Shown here: in pieces, positions 26,001-38,000 of the stretch
How positions within the stretch are numbered: position 1 is the first letter of the stretch
Layout of the letters: every line of letters begins with the position of its first letter
Assembly (NCBI GenBank): GCA_013398295.1
Contig: VZSF01002926.1
Location: 338,880-402,879 of the forward strand
Length of the DNA: 64,000 bases
Source: Chionis minor
Taxonomy: Eukaryota; Chordata; Aves; Charadriiformes; Chionididae
Direction: 5' to 3'
The notes under the pieces: generated by a model
Database searches by the model: none
The model's input: only the letters and a program-made list of their open reading frames with translations
Told to the model about the DNA's origin: nothing
Position numbers and translations under genes: made by a program

Positions 26001-29000
26001 GTGAACGTATGTGACTCATGAGCTGTATGGTCATTCCAAATTCATATTGTTATATCTTTGTGCCTCTATATAACCATGGTGTTTGATGTTTAAGCTATCA
26101 TATTTAAAATTTTAATATAGTTGAGAAATATAAGTATACTTGATATATGTGATCTGTTTCTATTTTGCAAAGGAATTGCTGCTTTTCCCAAGGTAGCACT
26201 TAAACTTTTTTACCCCATACTTAACCTTACATTTAAAAATGCGTTATGTAATACCTGCATTGAAATATGTATGGACGCCTATATCTAAATGTGGTATTGC
26301 TTACAATTAATGCTATAAGAGTACGCATAACTGTACCCCAAACTTAAACAAAAAGCAGTTGTGAAAGTAAGCAAGGTACAAAATGTGAAACAAGGGATTC
26401 CCATGCCCGTGACAGCATTGGACCTGCGCATTCAGCACATTTATAATCCTATTGGAAACGATGATCAAATACTATTTGGAATAAGGATTCAACCCTAGTA
26501 CGCAGAGACTGTATCATGTGTAATGGATGAGGTGGGGGTTCAGCTGGAAGAGGAGGGATTGACTAATGTTGCGATACAGGAAAATCTAGATTTTCTTTTT
26601 TTTTTTTTTTCCCCCCTCCATCTCTACAGACTCCCAGTGAAGGATTGCAGAGGTTATACAGTCATGTGTTGCTTTTTTTCTACCTCTGTGAAATTGATAG
26701 GAAACAGTCCTAAGCCCAACAAGAATTTTGTTGGTGATTTATAATTCAAATGGTGCAATCTGTTAGAGTAGCGTTATGCGCTCTTCAAAAGCACGCATAC
26801 AGAGAAAGAAGTTGCTGGGGGGGGTTGTGTGGTGGGTTTATGTATTTGTTTTCTGGGTTTTGTGTGGGTTTTTTTTTTTTAAGTGCATTGTTCGTGTGGA
26901 GTGTAGTACATCTGTCCAGAATGTTTCCGCATAAACCTTCCTTCTTTTATCACTTCAGCACATTGTGTAAACAACTAGTTTTAAGGCTGATTTTGCCATG
27001 TCTGTGCTGAACTGTTAAATGCTGTTGACTTGTCATCTCTTGTCAAAAAACACTACCTTGGTAGGGCTTTTTGGTTGAACAAGTGTTTTTCTTCTTTCAT
27101 CCTGCATGCAAAAGAGGAATTATTTATTAAATACTTAAGAGTTCTTAAGTCAGCTACTTAAAACCATTTCTGGTTAAAATAGCTTTGTCTGGTGCCTACA
27201 AAATGCTTGACAGTCATTAGGTAGCTAATGTGCTGTGACCACTGCTTATTACGCTAATCATAATTAACAGACTGATTTCCTGAGCTCTATATGTTGTCCT
27301 GTACTGGGACCATGGTGGTCTTGTTGGTAAGTTTGCGCTACACGTAGAACAATATGGCTGCAATCCTGTGACGGCACCAGTAGTTGTTACTCTAAACATA
27401 AGAATCTGAATCTGAGCTCACTGGAGTTGATTTCAAAAAAAACCCCGCACCAAACCAAGCTAACAAAAGCACCGACCAGCTCTTGGTTGGCTTTGGTGTT
27501 GGTCCTGCCTGAGGAAGGGACCGTGCAAACATGAGACCAGAATCCCGGGTCAGAAATACCCTGAGCGTCTGGTTTTGCTCACAGGTTAAATTTTGCCTTG
27601 TACAATGCGTAAGAAGCCTTCTCGTAGGACCTGAGGGGTACCAGCTTTCTTAGTGGTTGTGTGCTGAATATTTAATTTTCTCCTGGATGAGGAAAGACAT
27701 GTGGCAAAGGGATTATTCTTTGAACTATATGTGATCGTAAGTAAAAAAGGAAGTACGTTAAGTGTGCACAGGACAGGCAGAGGATAACTTTAACTTTTGT
27801 TGCTTCCCTTGTGAAAAAATATTTTCATGTAGTCCCTCAAAAATCTGGTTTTACATGATTCTTCGTAGAGCAAGTTAGGCAGTGGAATTGTATGTGGCCT
27901 TTCTATGTGGAAGTACCGTTACTGTGCTGATTTTAATGAATTGTTTTTATTTTCCCAGTTTTCTCTGGGAAAGGCCTGCAGATTTTTTTTCTTTAAAGAC
28001 AGGTGCTCTATTTATCCATATATAATTGTTTCCTGCTGTAGAAGCATGTGTTGTATAATTTAATACAATGCTGTTTGTCAGTTAGGTATTACGTTAGTCT
28101 GTATGCAAGAAGAGGTTATGTGCTTTCTCAGTGTAAGTTCTCACGCTGTGAAATATTACATCTTTGTTTTATTAAAGCCTTGGCAGTGAGAACCAGGAGT
28201 TCTTAGTGATTTTGATGAATTAACTTAGTCTTGGAAGTGTAAGATATGTAGGTGCTAAGGGCTGATATAAGGTAAGAAACTTCAACAGCCTTTTACTAAT
28301 ACGTTTCCTTCCATCCTTTTCTTTAAACAATAATTTGCAATATTTTCAACAGATCCCCTGTAAGCAGCTTGCAGATTCGCTATGATCAATCAGGGAACAG
28401 TTGTGGAGAAAATTTGCCCCCAGTAGCAGCCAGCATAGAACAGCTTCTGGAGAGGCAATGGAGTGAAGGACAACAGTTTTTATTAGAGCAAGGCCCCCCT
28501 AGTGACAGTAAGTACTCGTGTTGTGTTTATTACTGCTTTTGTTGTTAACCGTTGTTATTCAGAACTGCCATTCAGTGCTTGTCCAAGAATTTTTTAAAAA
28601 CCCTTATTTTCTGCTGTGAGTAGAAATATAACTGTACTGTGTAACTGTAACGTAGTTCTTAATGCAGCACATGACTTCAGTAGATTACAGAAGAGTTCTC
28701 TATAATTATCTGCATTTTTATGGATGGGGAAATTGTGTCATGCAAGAGGAGGTAACTTTTAGGTCCAGCTGGTTGGTTGCAGAGTTTGGAAATGAATTCT
28801 GGACTCTTCGATCCATTGCTGTAAATAGCATGGCATAGTTCCCCAGTTTGCTTTATGTTGTGTGATATAAATTATCATAATAATTTTTTATTGTTATATT
28901 TTCATTTTTAAAATCTAAACTGCCTACTTCTGTTGCTGTTTTAAAAAAATATTTACAAATGTTAGGCAGGTGTCCTACTGGGCTTTCCTGTTTTTATTAT

Positions 29001-32000
29001 GTTCTGTGTTTCTTGTGAAGTCATTATTTTCTCAGGTTATGTTTAATAGAGTGGAATAGTCCAAGCATGAATACATTAAAAGCATAAGTGATGAGTAGGT
29101 AACTTGGGTCTCCATATTCAGCAATATATCAGTATCAAAGACAATGATTGAATATATTTAATTTTTTTTTTTTTTAATACCAGGTTAGAGTTTGCGTTAT
29201 ATTTTACTGAACATATTCTTCTTGTTGGTAGTGTAAAGTGGTATCTAGTTGGTATTTTTATGAATGGTATCCTGACAAAAATGCTAATTGTGAGGAAATT
29301 CATGCAGGGATAATCCTTTAAACATGATAGCTGGAGGACAGGTTTAGCTAAGTCTTATTGCATCTCATTTGGGCTCACTGAGGGTTCCTTTGTATGTTCT
29401 TGAAGAGGAGGGATAAAAGCTAAATCCTTGGGAAATGACCAGATGTGCCTATACCAGTAGACTTATGTCTGTAGTAGGCCCAGAGGTCATGTTAAACAAA
29501 TACAATTTAGAATAAAAAAAAAATGGCTATCCCTGTGGCTTTACAGTCACACTGTAGTACGACTTGGGAAATCCAAGTTCTGAAACCGAATCGGAGTTTG
29601 AGAAAACTGCGCTTGGTAAAAATCAGGTTAGTACAGAAGATGATGCCCTTTTTCTGCAAAAAAAGGGGGTGGTAACTGCAGTGCTCACACAGTGCTCCCT
29701 GCTGGGTGATTTGTAGATCGCCGCTCAGAGAGAACGAGAGCTCCTGCTCCCAACAAGGTGTGTCGGGCTAACTTTACATTGGATGACTTTTTTTTCATTG
29801 TTTCTGGAAGTTTGTGATTCACCATACAGGGCATTAAAGCAGAAAAACTCCCTTTTCCCAAACTTGCTTGTTCTTACATAAATGTTGTCGGTTGGCTGTG
29901 GTGTTAGTTGAATGCATAGGTCCCCAACTTTTTTCTGTTTTGATAATGTTTAAACATTTCTAATATTGCATCTGAAATAGATTTTTCTGAACTATGCAAT
30001 TAACCTGTGCTACCAAGATATTACTATTTTTATATTCTGGTGTGGGGATAAGTTATCATGTACTGCTGTTTGCTTAAAATGAATGTCAACCCTAATGATG
30101 TGACTTCATGTGTGTTTAAGCCAGGGTGTAGGTATATTGCAAAATCACTGTCACATGCTACATACTTTTTTCTGCACTTCAAATTGCACAAAATCAATCC
30201 TAAACCTTTCGACTTAGAGTCAAATTTCTCTAAGGTATCTCTCAGTAATAATTTTATTTATATTTTCACATACGACTTAATGCTAGTCTTAAACTGTAAT
30301 ACAGAAATTTTAAAAAATGAAGATGTTATTAATTCTTGGAACGTAGTTGTGAAAGATAACATACACATTTTTACCTTAGTTTTAGGAATGCTTAAATCAT
30401 TACACCAACTTCAGGTTGAAAACAGGCGGTTAGAAGAACAGATAAAGAATCTGACTGCTAAGAAGGAGCGGCTCCAGCTACTGAATGCACAGCTTTCGGT
30501 GCCCTTTCCAACAATAACTTCAAATCCGAGCCCTTCTCATCAAGTACATGCCTTTCCAGTACAAGCAGGTACGTAGAGGAGAGTCGTAAAGCGTGAAAGT
30601 AATTTGAACACATATTTATATGAAATACCTATTTCATCCACGTATGCCATTGATAGGAGATGCATATACACGTAGGGTGAATATAGACGAAGTATTATTT
30701 GTTGGTGTGTTAAAATGTTTAAAAGTCAATCGGAAGATTTATATGAACCATTAAGATTTGTTTCAGTGCAGTTTCTTTTGTACTTCTGTCCAGAGCGTAT
30801 CTTTTTGAATCTATTGATTCACCAATTATTTAGTTAATGTTTTACTATTCAGCAGTGATTTTAAGGTTGACTTTATATTTTCCATGTTTAACTTTGACAT
30901 TATTTTGAAATAAGTCTTCTGAATATTTTTACATGTTAGAGAAATTTAATCACTGTGTGTTTTTTGAAATGATTATCTTAGCACCTAGCACTGATTCCTT
31001 GAACAGCAGCAAAAGCCCTCATCTGGGAAACAGTTTTTTACCGGACAATTCTCTTCCTGTATTAAATCAGGTAATTTTTATTTGTTTCTTCTAAACTTAA
31101 ACTTGTTCCAAGTTAACTCGTCATAGTCCTCGCATTGTGCGGTTAGGTGAAATCTTCTGCAGCTGAGGGGGTTTTGTTGTTTGTTTTTACACCAGGAGAT
31201 AACCTCCAGCGGACAAAGCACCAGCAGTTCATCAGCTCTTTCCACTCCACCACCTGCTGGGCAGAGTCCAGCTCAGCAAGGCTCGGGAGTCACAGGAGTT
31301 CAACAGGTCAATGGTGTGACAGTGGGGGCACTAGCTAGTGGTATGCAGACTGTAACCTCCACCATTCCTGCAGTGCCTGGCGTGGGTGGAATAATTGGAG
31401 CGCTGCCAGCCAGCCAGCTGGCAATCAATGGAATTGTAGGGGCTTTAAATGGGGTAATTCAGACCCCAGCAACAATATCGCAGAACCCTTCTCCTCTCAC
31501 TCACGCAACTGTGCCACCCAACGCAACGCATCCTCTGCCAACCACGCTGAACAACAGGTAAGAGCTTGCTGATTTTATGTTTTTCCTGATAGTGCCTGCT
31601 GTTCTTCAGTTTAGCTATATTTTTTAAACTGTCTGAGTCACGAGGTAGTTTTTCTTCCTCAGCCTGTAATTGTCAGACTAGGTTCTGCTCCTGCTCTGTG
31701 AATGAAAGTAAGAAGGCATTTAATGGAAGCATGAATAGTCAAGTTAAAGAAAAGATGTTTTCTGTTTAGCTTGTTGGGAATCCTGGTGTCTGTTTATTCC
31801 TGTTTTTTAATCGAGTCACATTCCCAAACAAACGTCATCATGTAAATGTGCTTCAGCTCTTTTTCTAGTTCAGAAAACAATATTCTTTGTCCTGCCAATT
31901 GTTCTTCCAGGATTAAAGGAGCCCTGGAAAAGCTACCATTTGTTGCAGTAAGAAGCGGGGGAGGGGGAGGAGGAGAACAGTATACGGTCATGAAATTAAA

Positions 32001-35000
32001 GATGTAATAGGCATAACTAACCAGAGCAGTAATACTGTCGCATGCTGTTTTCAGTTTTCTGTGTCTGACTCCAAAGACAACAAAATTAGTTTTTCAAGCG
32101 GTGAGCCTAAGGATTTTTAAATGCATAAAAAGATCCACGCTTCCGTGTTTGTCACGACCCTTCCCCAAAGCCAGGCATCCTCAGTAGCATAAACTGCTGC
32201 TGCTTGAGCTGCAAGGCAAATGGGTAACAAAAGGAGAGAGCTGCTTTCCAGGAAGGGGAATGGGCTGCTGGGTCTGGAAGTGTTTTGGGATGGAGCAGAG
32301 CCTAGGCTAACTCACACTCCCCACTCCCCTTCCCCCCACCCCTCGTATTGTCCTTCCCTTCGGAAGGAGAGCTGTGGTTCTGTGTAGAAAGAAATGCCTG
32401 CAAATAGGCAGTGGATTACTTGTCTTTAAGTAGAGTTTATTTTTGGAGATTATGGTGGATTACCCACTAAAAAAGGCGGATGTGATTGGAATGACGCAAG
32501 GGATCCCTAGTTCTGTAGCTGCTTTTTCCGGTTTCTTTCCTCGCTGTTTGTTTGGCAGCTCCTGAATATTTGTGTGCTGTATCACTGGGTGATACTGCTT
32601 CCAGAGGCTCATAAAACCAGATACTTTCAAGTGTACCCTCTGGTTTTGATGTGCTATTATATTTTTACTGAGGAGGTTATATTTTTCATATTCTGTATCA
32701 TAGATGAACACAACATTTCATAGGTTAAACAAACGGCTTTTCACTAATGAAAAGTTGCCCTTTTTCTTGAGTATCAGAGGTCTGTGGAAAACACACAAAT
32801 TTTGCATTACTCTCCCCAAAAGTGTGAGGAGTGAGAAATACTAGACAAAATCAATAATATTTACTACTTGTATAATGCTTTCGACTTTCAGATAATGCCA
32901 AAATATACCAGTCGTTCTGCTGTTTTCTCATATGGTTTTGTTAATGCACAGATTCTTTATTTCTGACTCTTCATATTGCAGAACTTATTTTGCCTCTCTT
33001 TTTTTTAATGTCCATCTTAACTGCTGTAACTCGCGAGTGTGTAAGCCTAGTAGTAGACTACTCCAGTTCCTGCAGAATACCGCAACTAGTATCCTGTTCA
33101 TAAGCTCTCATTCCAACTTTTAACATAGTCTGGAATACTGCAATGATTCCCTATTTTCTGCTACATCAAGCTAATGATGTACAGCTCTGCCAGCATTTCT
33201 GTTTCTCTATTTCTATTCTTGCATGATCTCTTTCTGCACTCCTCCCCCAGTGATACTAATTTAATGTTTATATTAAATTTTAAATTGCACGTTTTAGACA
33301 ATTATCTGCTTTATTGAGCTCATCAAGATCATTTTCTGTGCCCCTTTCCTTTTGAGATGTTTTACAATTGCCCCCATTTTCTGTGAGTTTTCAGTATTTC
33401 TAGTTGTATATTTAAAGGAAAAAAAAAATCAGGCTGAGCAAGCACTAATGCTAATTAGCACTAATAAGATTTTAGTAATGACATGTGCGTTACTCATTCC
33501 TGTTTCTTCCATTACAAATGCTTCAGTGAAAAATATGAAAAAACTTTCTGTTACTGAACTAAGTTGGGAGGAGGTTCTGGGATGACTTTGAATGAAGAAA
33601 AAAAACCAAAAAAAACCCCACAAAAACCCACCTGCCCCTGGTTGAGATTACGGGTTCTGGACCTCTATGGGACACCATTTGTTCCTGCTGCTCTCGAGTT
33701 CAATGCTGTTTCAGTGGCAACTAGTTGACTGTTTCTTTAATGTTAAATTCCTCTAGGTATCGCTACTCTTTGAACTGCTTAATTGGGAGGGTTAAATGGT
33801 AACAAGGCCAGGCAGGCATGGAGGTTTGCTGCCATGCTATTGCGAGCCTTCCCAGCCTCGTTATATCACGTGGTGGTGGTCCACTTCAGAGCTCGTTTAA
33901 ATTCACAAGCCAACGGAAAGCCACAAGAGAACTCAACCCTACTTTCTAATTTTTGTGTATTGTTCCGTAACAATACTGTGACTTCCCGGTGTTCCTATAA
34001 GTTGCCACTTCCAGTAACTTCCCAAGCTTCAGAATCTGGCCGGACAGTTTCCTGTGAAAAATAGCCGGATTATTCACCACTTCATGAAGACTTCTTCATG
34101 CGTGTTGTCCTTACTCACGTGAACTCCTTAACGGTGGGACATAGGGAGGTGAAGAAACACTGATTTGCAGAGTGCTGTTTGAGAGAGTTTCAAATTGTAG
34201 GTAAAAGGGCCTGCATTCATTCAGCAGGGAAAAATACTCGATCCTTTTCTGCGAAAAAGATGGCTTCATACAGATTGCTAGCAACTGGGAGATGAAGCGA
34301 TTTAAGGAAAAAGATAGGATTGTTTCTTTACATTCTCGCAACCTGTAGACTGTAGGACAGAGAGTTTCAGACTGATCATACACCTTTTAATGAGAAACTA
34401 AAACGGATTAAATTTACATTCCAAGCTGATCTGGTTTAGAGAAATCTCTGTGGTGAAATCCAGTGAACTGCCTCTTCTGGGAAGCTCGGGAGCTGCAGCG
34501 TTTTGTCTTCTGTAGTTGGGTTTTGTTTCTAGACACTTAGATCTCAGCTCCTGGCTGAGGGTATTTTCTTTCAAGTGCCAATGCAGAGCAAGAGAGGAAG
34601 GCAGGCGGATAAAGAGAAGGGTGCATAACAGCAGAAAAAAGTAGTGCAAAGGTAAAATATGCTATAGGGAAAAAAAAAAAAAGACCAGGATAAAATAATG
34701 AAAAAAGTGGAGAAGATTCATTCCAATGTAGAATACAGAAAAAGTGTGGTAAAAGAGAAGGAAATAATTTTAATATTAGTCAAAATGAAAATACTTTTTT
34801 TTGCAGTTGTTAAAAATATTTTTGATACAATTGAATTTAAAGCTGTTTGAAGGAATTTCAATTAATTGATGAGTGTCATCGTTTGAAAGTCAAAGACATG
34901 CACAGTTCTAGCTTATGTTAGGCCTGAGTTTTGCTGTTGGAAAAAAGATGACTGACAAGAGATTTGAAAACCGGGACGGTGGTAGAAGTGATAGGAATGA

Positions 35001-38000
35001 ATGTTGTGAAGTTGATGTGGGATATCATAGAATCACGCAGGTTGGAAAAGGTTTTTAAGATCATAGAGTCGAGTCGTTAACCTAAAACTGCCAAGTCTGC
35101 CACTAAACCGTGTCCCTACCACACTGGCCTGTCTTTTTAAATACCTCCAGGGATTAGGGATCAACTGCTTCCCTGGGCAGCCTGTTCCAATGCTTGATAA
35201 CCCTTTCGGTGAAGAAATTTTTTCTCATATCCAATCTGAACCTCCCCTGGCACAACTTGAGGCTGTTTCCTCTTGCCCTGTCACTTTTTACTTGGAGAAG
35301 AGACTGACCCCCACCTGGGTACAACCTCCTCTCNTTGACCAGCACCCGCAGGTCCTTTTCCACCAGGCAGCTTTCCAGCTGCTCTTCCCCAAGCCTGTAG
35401 CGCTGCCTGGGGTTGTTGCGACCCAAGTGCAGGACCCGGCACTCGGCCTTGTTGAACCTCGTACCATTGGCCTCAGCCCATCGATCCAGCCTGTCCAGAT
35501 CCCTCTGTAGGGCCATCCTGCCCTCAGGCACATCAACACTCCCACCCAACTTGGTGTCACCTGCAAACTTGCTGAGGGTGCACTCGATCCCCTTGTCCAG
35601 GTCCTTGATAAAGATAGTAAACAGAACTGGCACCAATACCGAGCCCTGGGGAGCACCACTTGTGACCCACCCCCAACTGGATTTAACCCCATTCACCACC
35701 ACTCTTTGGGCCCAGCCTTCCAGCCAGTTTTTTACCCAGCAGAGTACACACATCCAAGCCATGAGCAGCCAGTTTCTCCAGGAGAATGCTGTGGGAGACA
35801 GTGTCAAAGGCTTTACTAAAGTCCAGGTGGAGAACATGCACAGCCTTTCCCTCATCCATTAAGTGGGTCACCTCGTCACAGAAGGAAATCAGGTTAGTCA
35901 AGCAAGACCTGCCTTTCCTAAACCCGTGGTGCCTGGGCCTGATCGCCTGATTGCCCTGCATGTGCTGCGTAATGGCACTCAAGATGATCTGCTCCATAAC
36001 CTTCCCCAGCACCAAGGTCACACTGACAGGCCTGTAGTTGCCTGGATGCTCCTTCCGGCCCTTCTTGTAGGTTGGTGTCACATTTGCTAACCTCCAGTCA
36101 ACTGGGACCTCCCGCTTAGCCAGGACTGCTGGCAAGGGATGGGAAGTGGCTTGGTGAGCACGTCTGGCAGCTCCCTCAGTACCCTTGGGTGGATCCCATC
36201 TGGACCCGTAGACTTCCCATAAATTTCCCATTCCCCATAGGAAATAAGTGCAGCCCAGCATGTGTATAGCATTGAGGCCATCCAGTGACATATGAAACAA
36301 AGTCTCTGTGTTGCTTGTGCTGTCCCAGCAGTAGAGAATGGTGATGCTATGGATATTTTCATACTGGGTGGTTAATGCAAAGTAGAAATCAAAGTGATCA
36401 TGGAGCTGGGCTACAGCATGTTAGCTACTGTAGAAAGGCAAGATAAATATTATGTCCTGAAGAGCTAAATGATCGTAGCCTACCTATGCAGATTTGTGGC
36501 TGATTTAAGTTAGTTTACTTCCTTACGACCAGTCCCAACCAGCAATCCTGTCAGCCTGTTGGTCATCCTGCGCCCATCTTGCTGGTACTGGTGCCTGCGC
36601 ATTCACGCAGTAACCTCTCCTGCATGAACTGGTCATCTGTTGGCGTGATTTGTATTGCCTCTGGTTTCAGCTCCGTTCCCAGCAGACGCAGCTCATTGTG
36701 CAAGAACCTAGTGCAAGGGGAGGGGACAGAAGGGGACAGCGGAAAGGGAAATACTGAACCTTTCAGTGGCAGGGAGACCCTGTCATGAAATGGCACCTTA
36801 ATAATTCAGTGGGTGTTTTAGTAACGGGGGTGTTAGTAAAAGCTGACACCGGTACCGAAAGAGTAAATCCAGCTGTCTTCCTGGTCTTCTGTCCCAAAAC
36901 CACACTTGTTCATGCTGTTGGTCTTGCAGTGAAGTGGCATAGCTGAAGAAACCCTTTATTTCCAGACCGGTCATCAGCTGGATCACTTCCCTGCCCAGTT
37001 TCCTAAAGAGCTGCAGAAGATTTTATGTAGTTGTGAAAACAGGGAGCGGGAGCTAAGTAGTAGGCGAGTGTGAAGGGGGCTGGCTTCATTCCATGGCAGC
37101 CATCAGACGGGCCGCTGCGAGGCGGAATGGTGGCTATGTTACAGACCAGGTATAGGCAATAGCGATAGATTGAATATAGCAAAAGGTGAAAATTAGAAGG
37201 AACCAAGACAAAATAAATGCTAGTGAACTTAAGTATTAAAAGTTGGCAAGAGCTGTCTTATAAAATACAGCCTTTCTGTATAAACTATTTGAAAAAAAAA
37301 AAGTAGAAATGGTAATTATTATCTGAGTTTAAAATAATATGCAGGTAGTAGACTTACATTACAGGCAAGATGTTGCCGTTGCTCAGCGTAAATGAGACCA
37401 GGGTCGCGGTGGTAACGTCCCAGTATGTATCAAAAAAATGCAACTGGACAGACAGACAATTTAATATTTGACAGCGTGCAATCAAAATGCTAAATAGGAA
37501 CTGTTTATTTATACACATCTTTGTTTCAATGAAAAGCTGAGGTAAAAAGTTCCCATACTTTCATATAAACCACAGTATTACTCTGTCAAACCCCACAGTG
37601 CCTCCGGACTGGGATTACTTCCTGACCAACAGAGACAACTTCTACTCCATCAACAGCACCAGCAATTTCAACAATTACTAAGTACCCAGCAGCTCACATC
37701 AGTAAGTCTTCATTTAATGATTATTTATTCTTCTATTGTATTCTAAGGCATGGATAAATTCCTCAGCCTAATGCAAATACTAGTAATGTGTTTAACTTGA
37801 TATTACAGGTTTTGATAATCTTTTAGTTTTTCAGTTCCTTCAGCCTTTTTGGATGACTGTCATGCTAAATTACAGGATGTCACTGGGTAGAAGAATTGTT
37901 CCCTAGTGCCTTCAGTCCCATTCAGTCCCATGTGGACATGGTGGCTTGTCATTCAGCATCACTTGTGGGCAGCAGTGTCTGGGCCCACGTATGGATTCTC

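Larger units (their letters stand above)
31558..37598 (+). other. MLLT10: MLLT10 intron with LINE insertions
   Basis: This 6.0 kb intron contains an L2-like fossil (about 32930-33250), an antisense CR1 (35024-36215) and G/C-richer flanking DNA to about 37200. The parts 31560-32900, 33250-35020 and 36220-37590 hold A and T runs but no gene I can recognise. It ends ACCCCACAG. Confidence 0.85.

Noticed and set aside
35190..35862. Plus-strand open frames of 106 and 149 codons
   Set aside because: They are antisense shadows of the CR1 reverse transcriptase on the minus strand.
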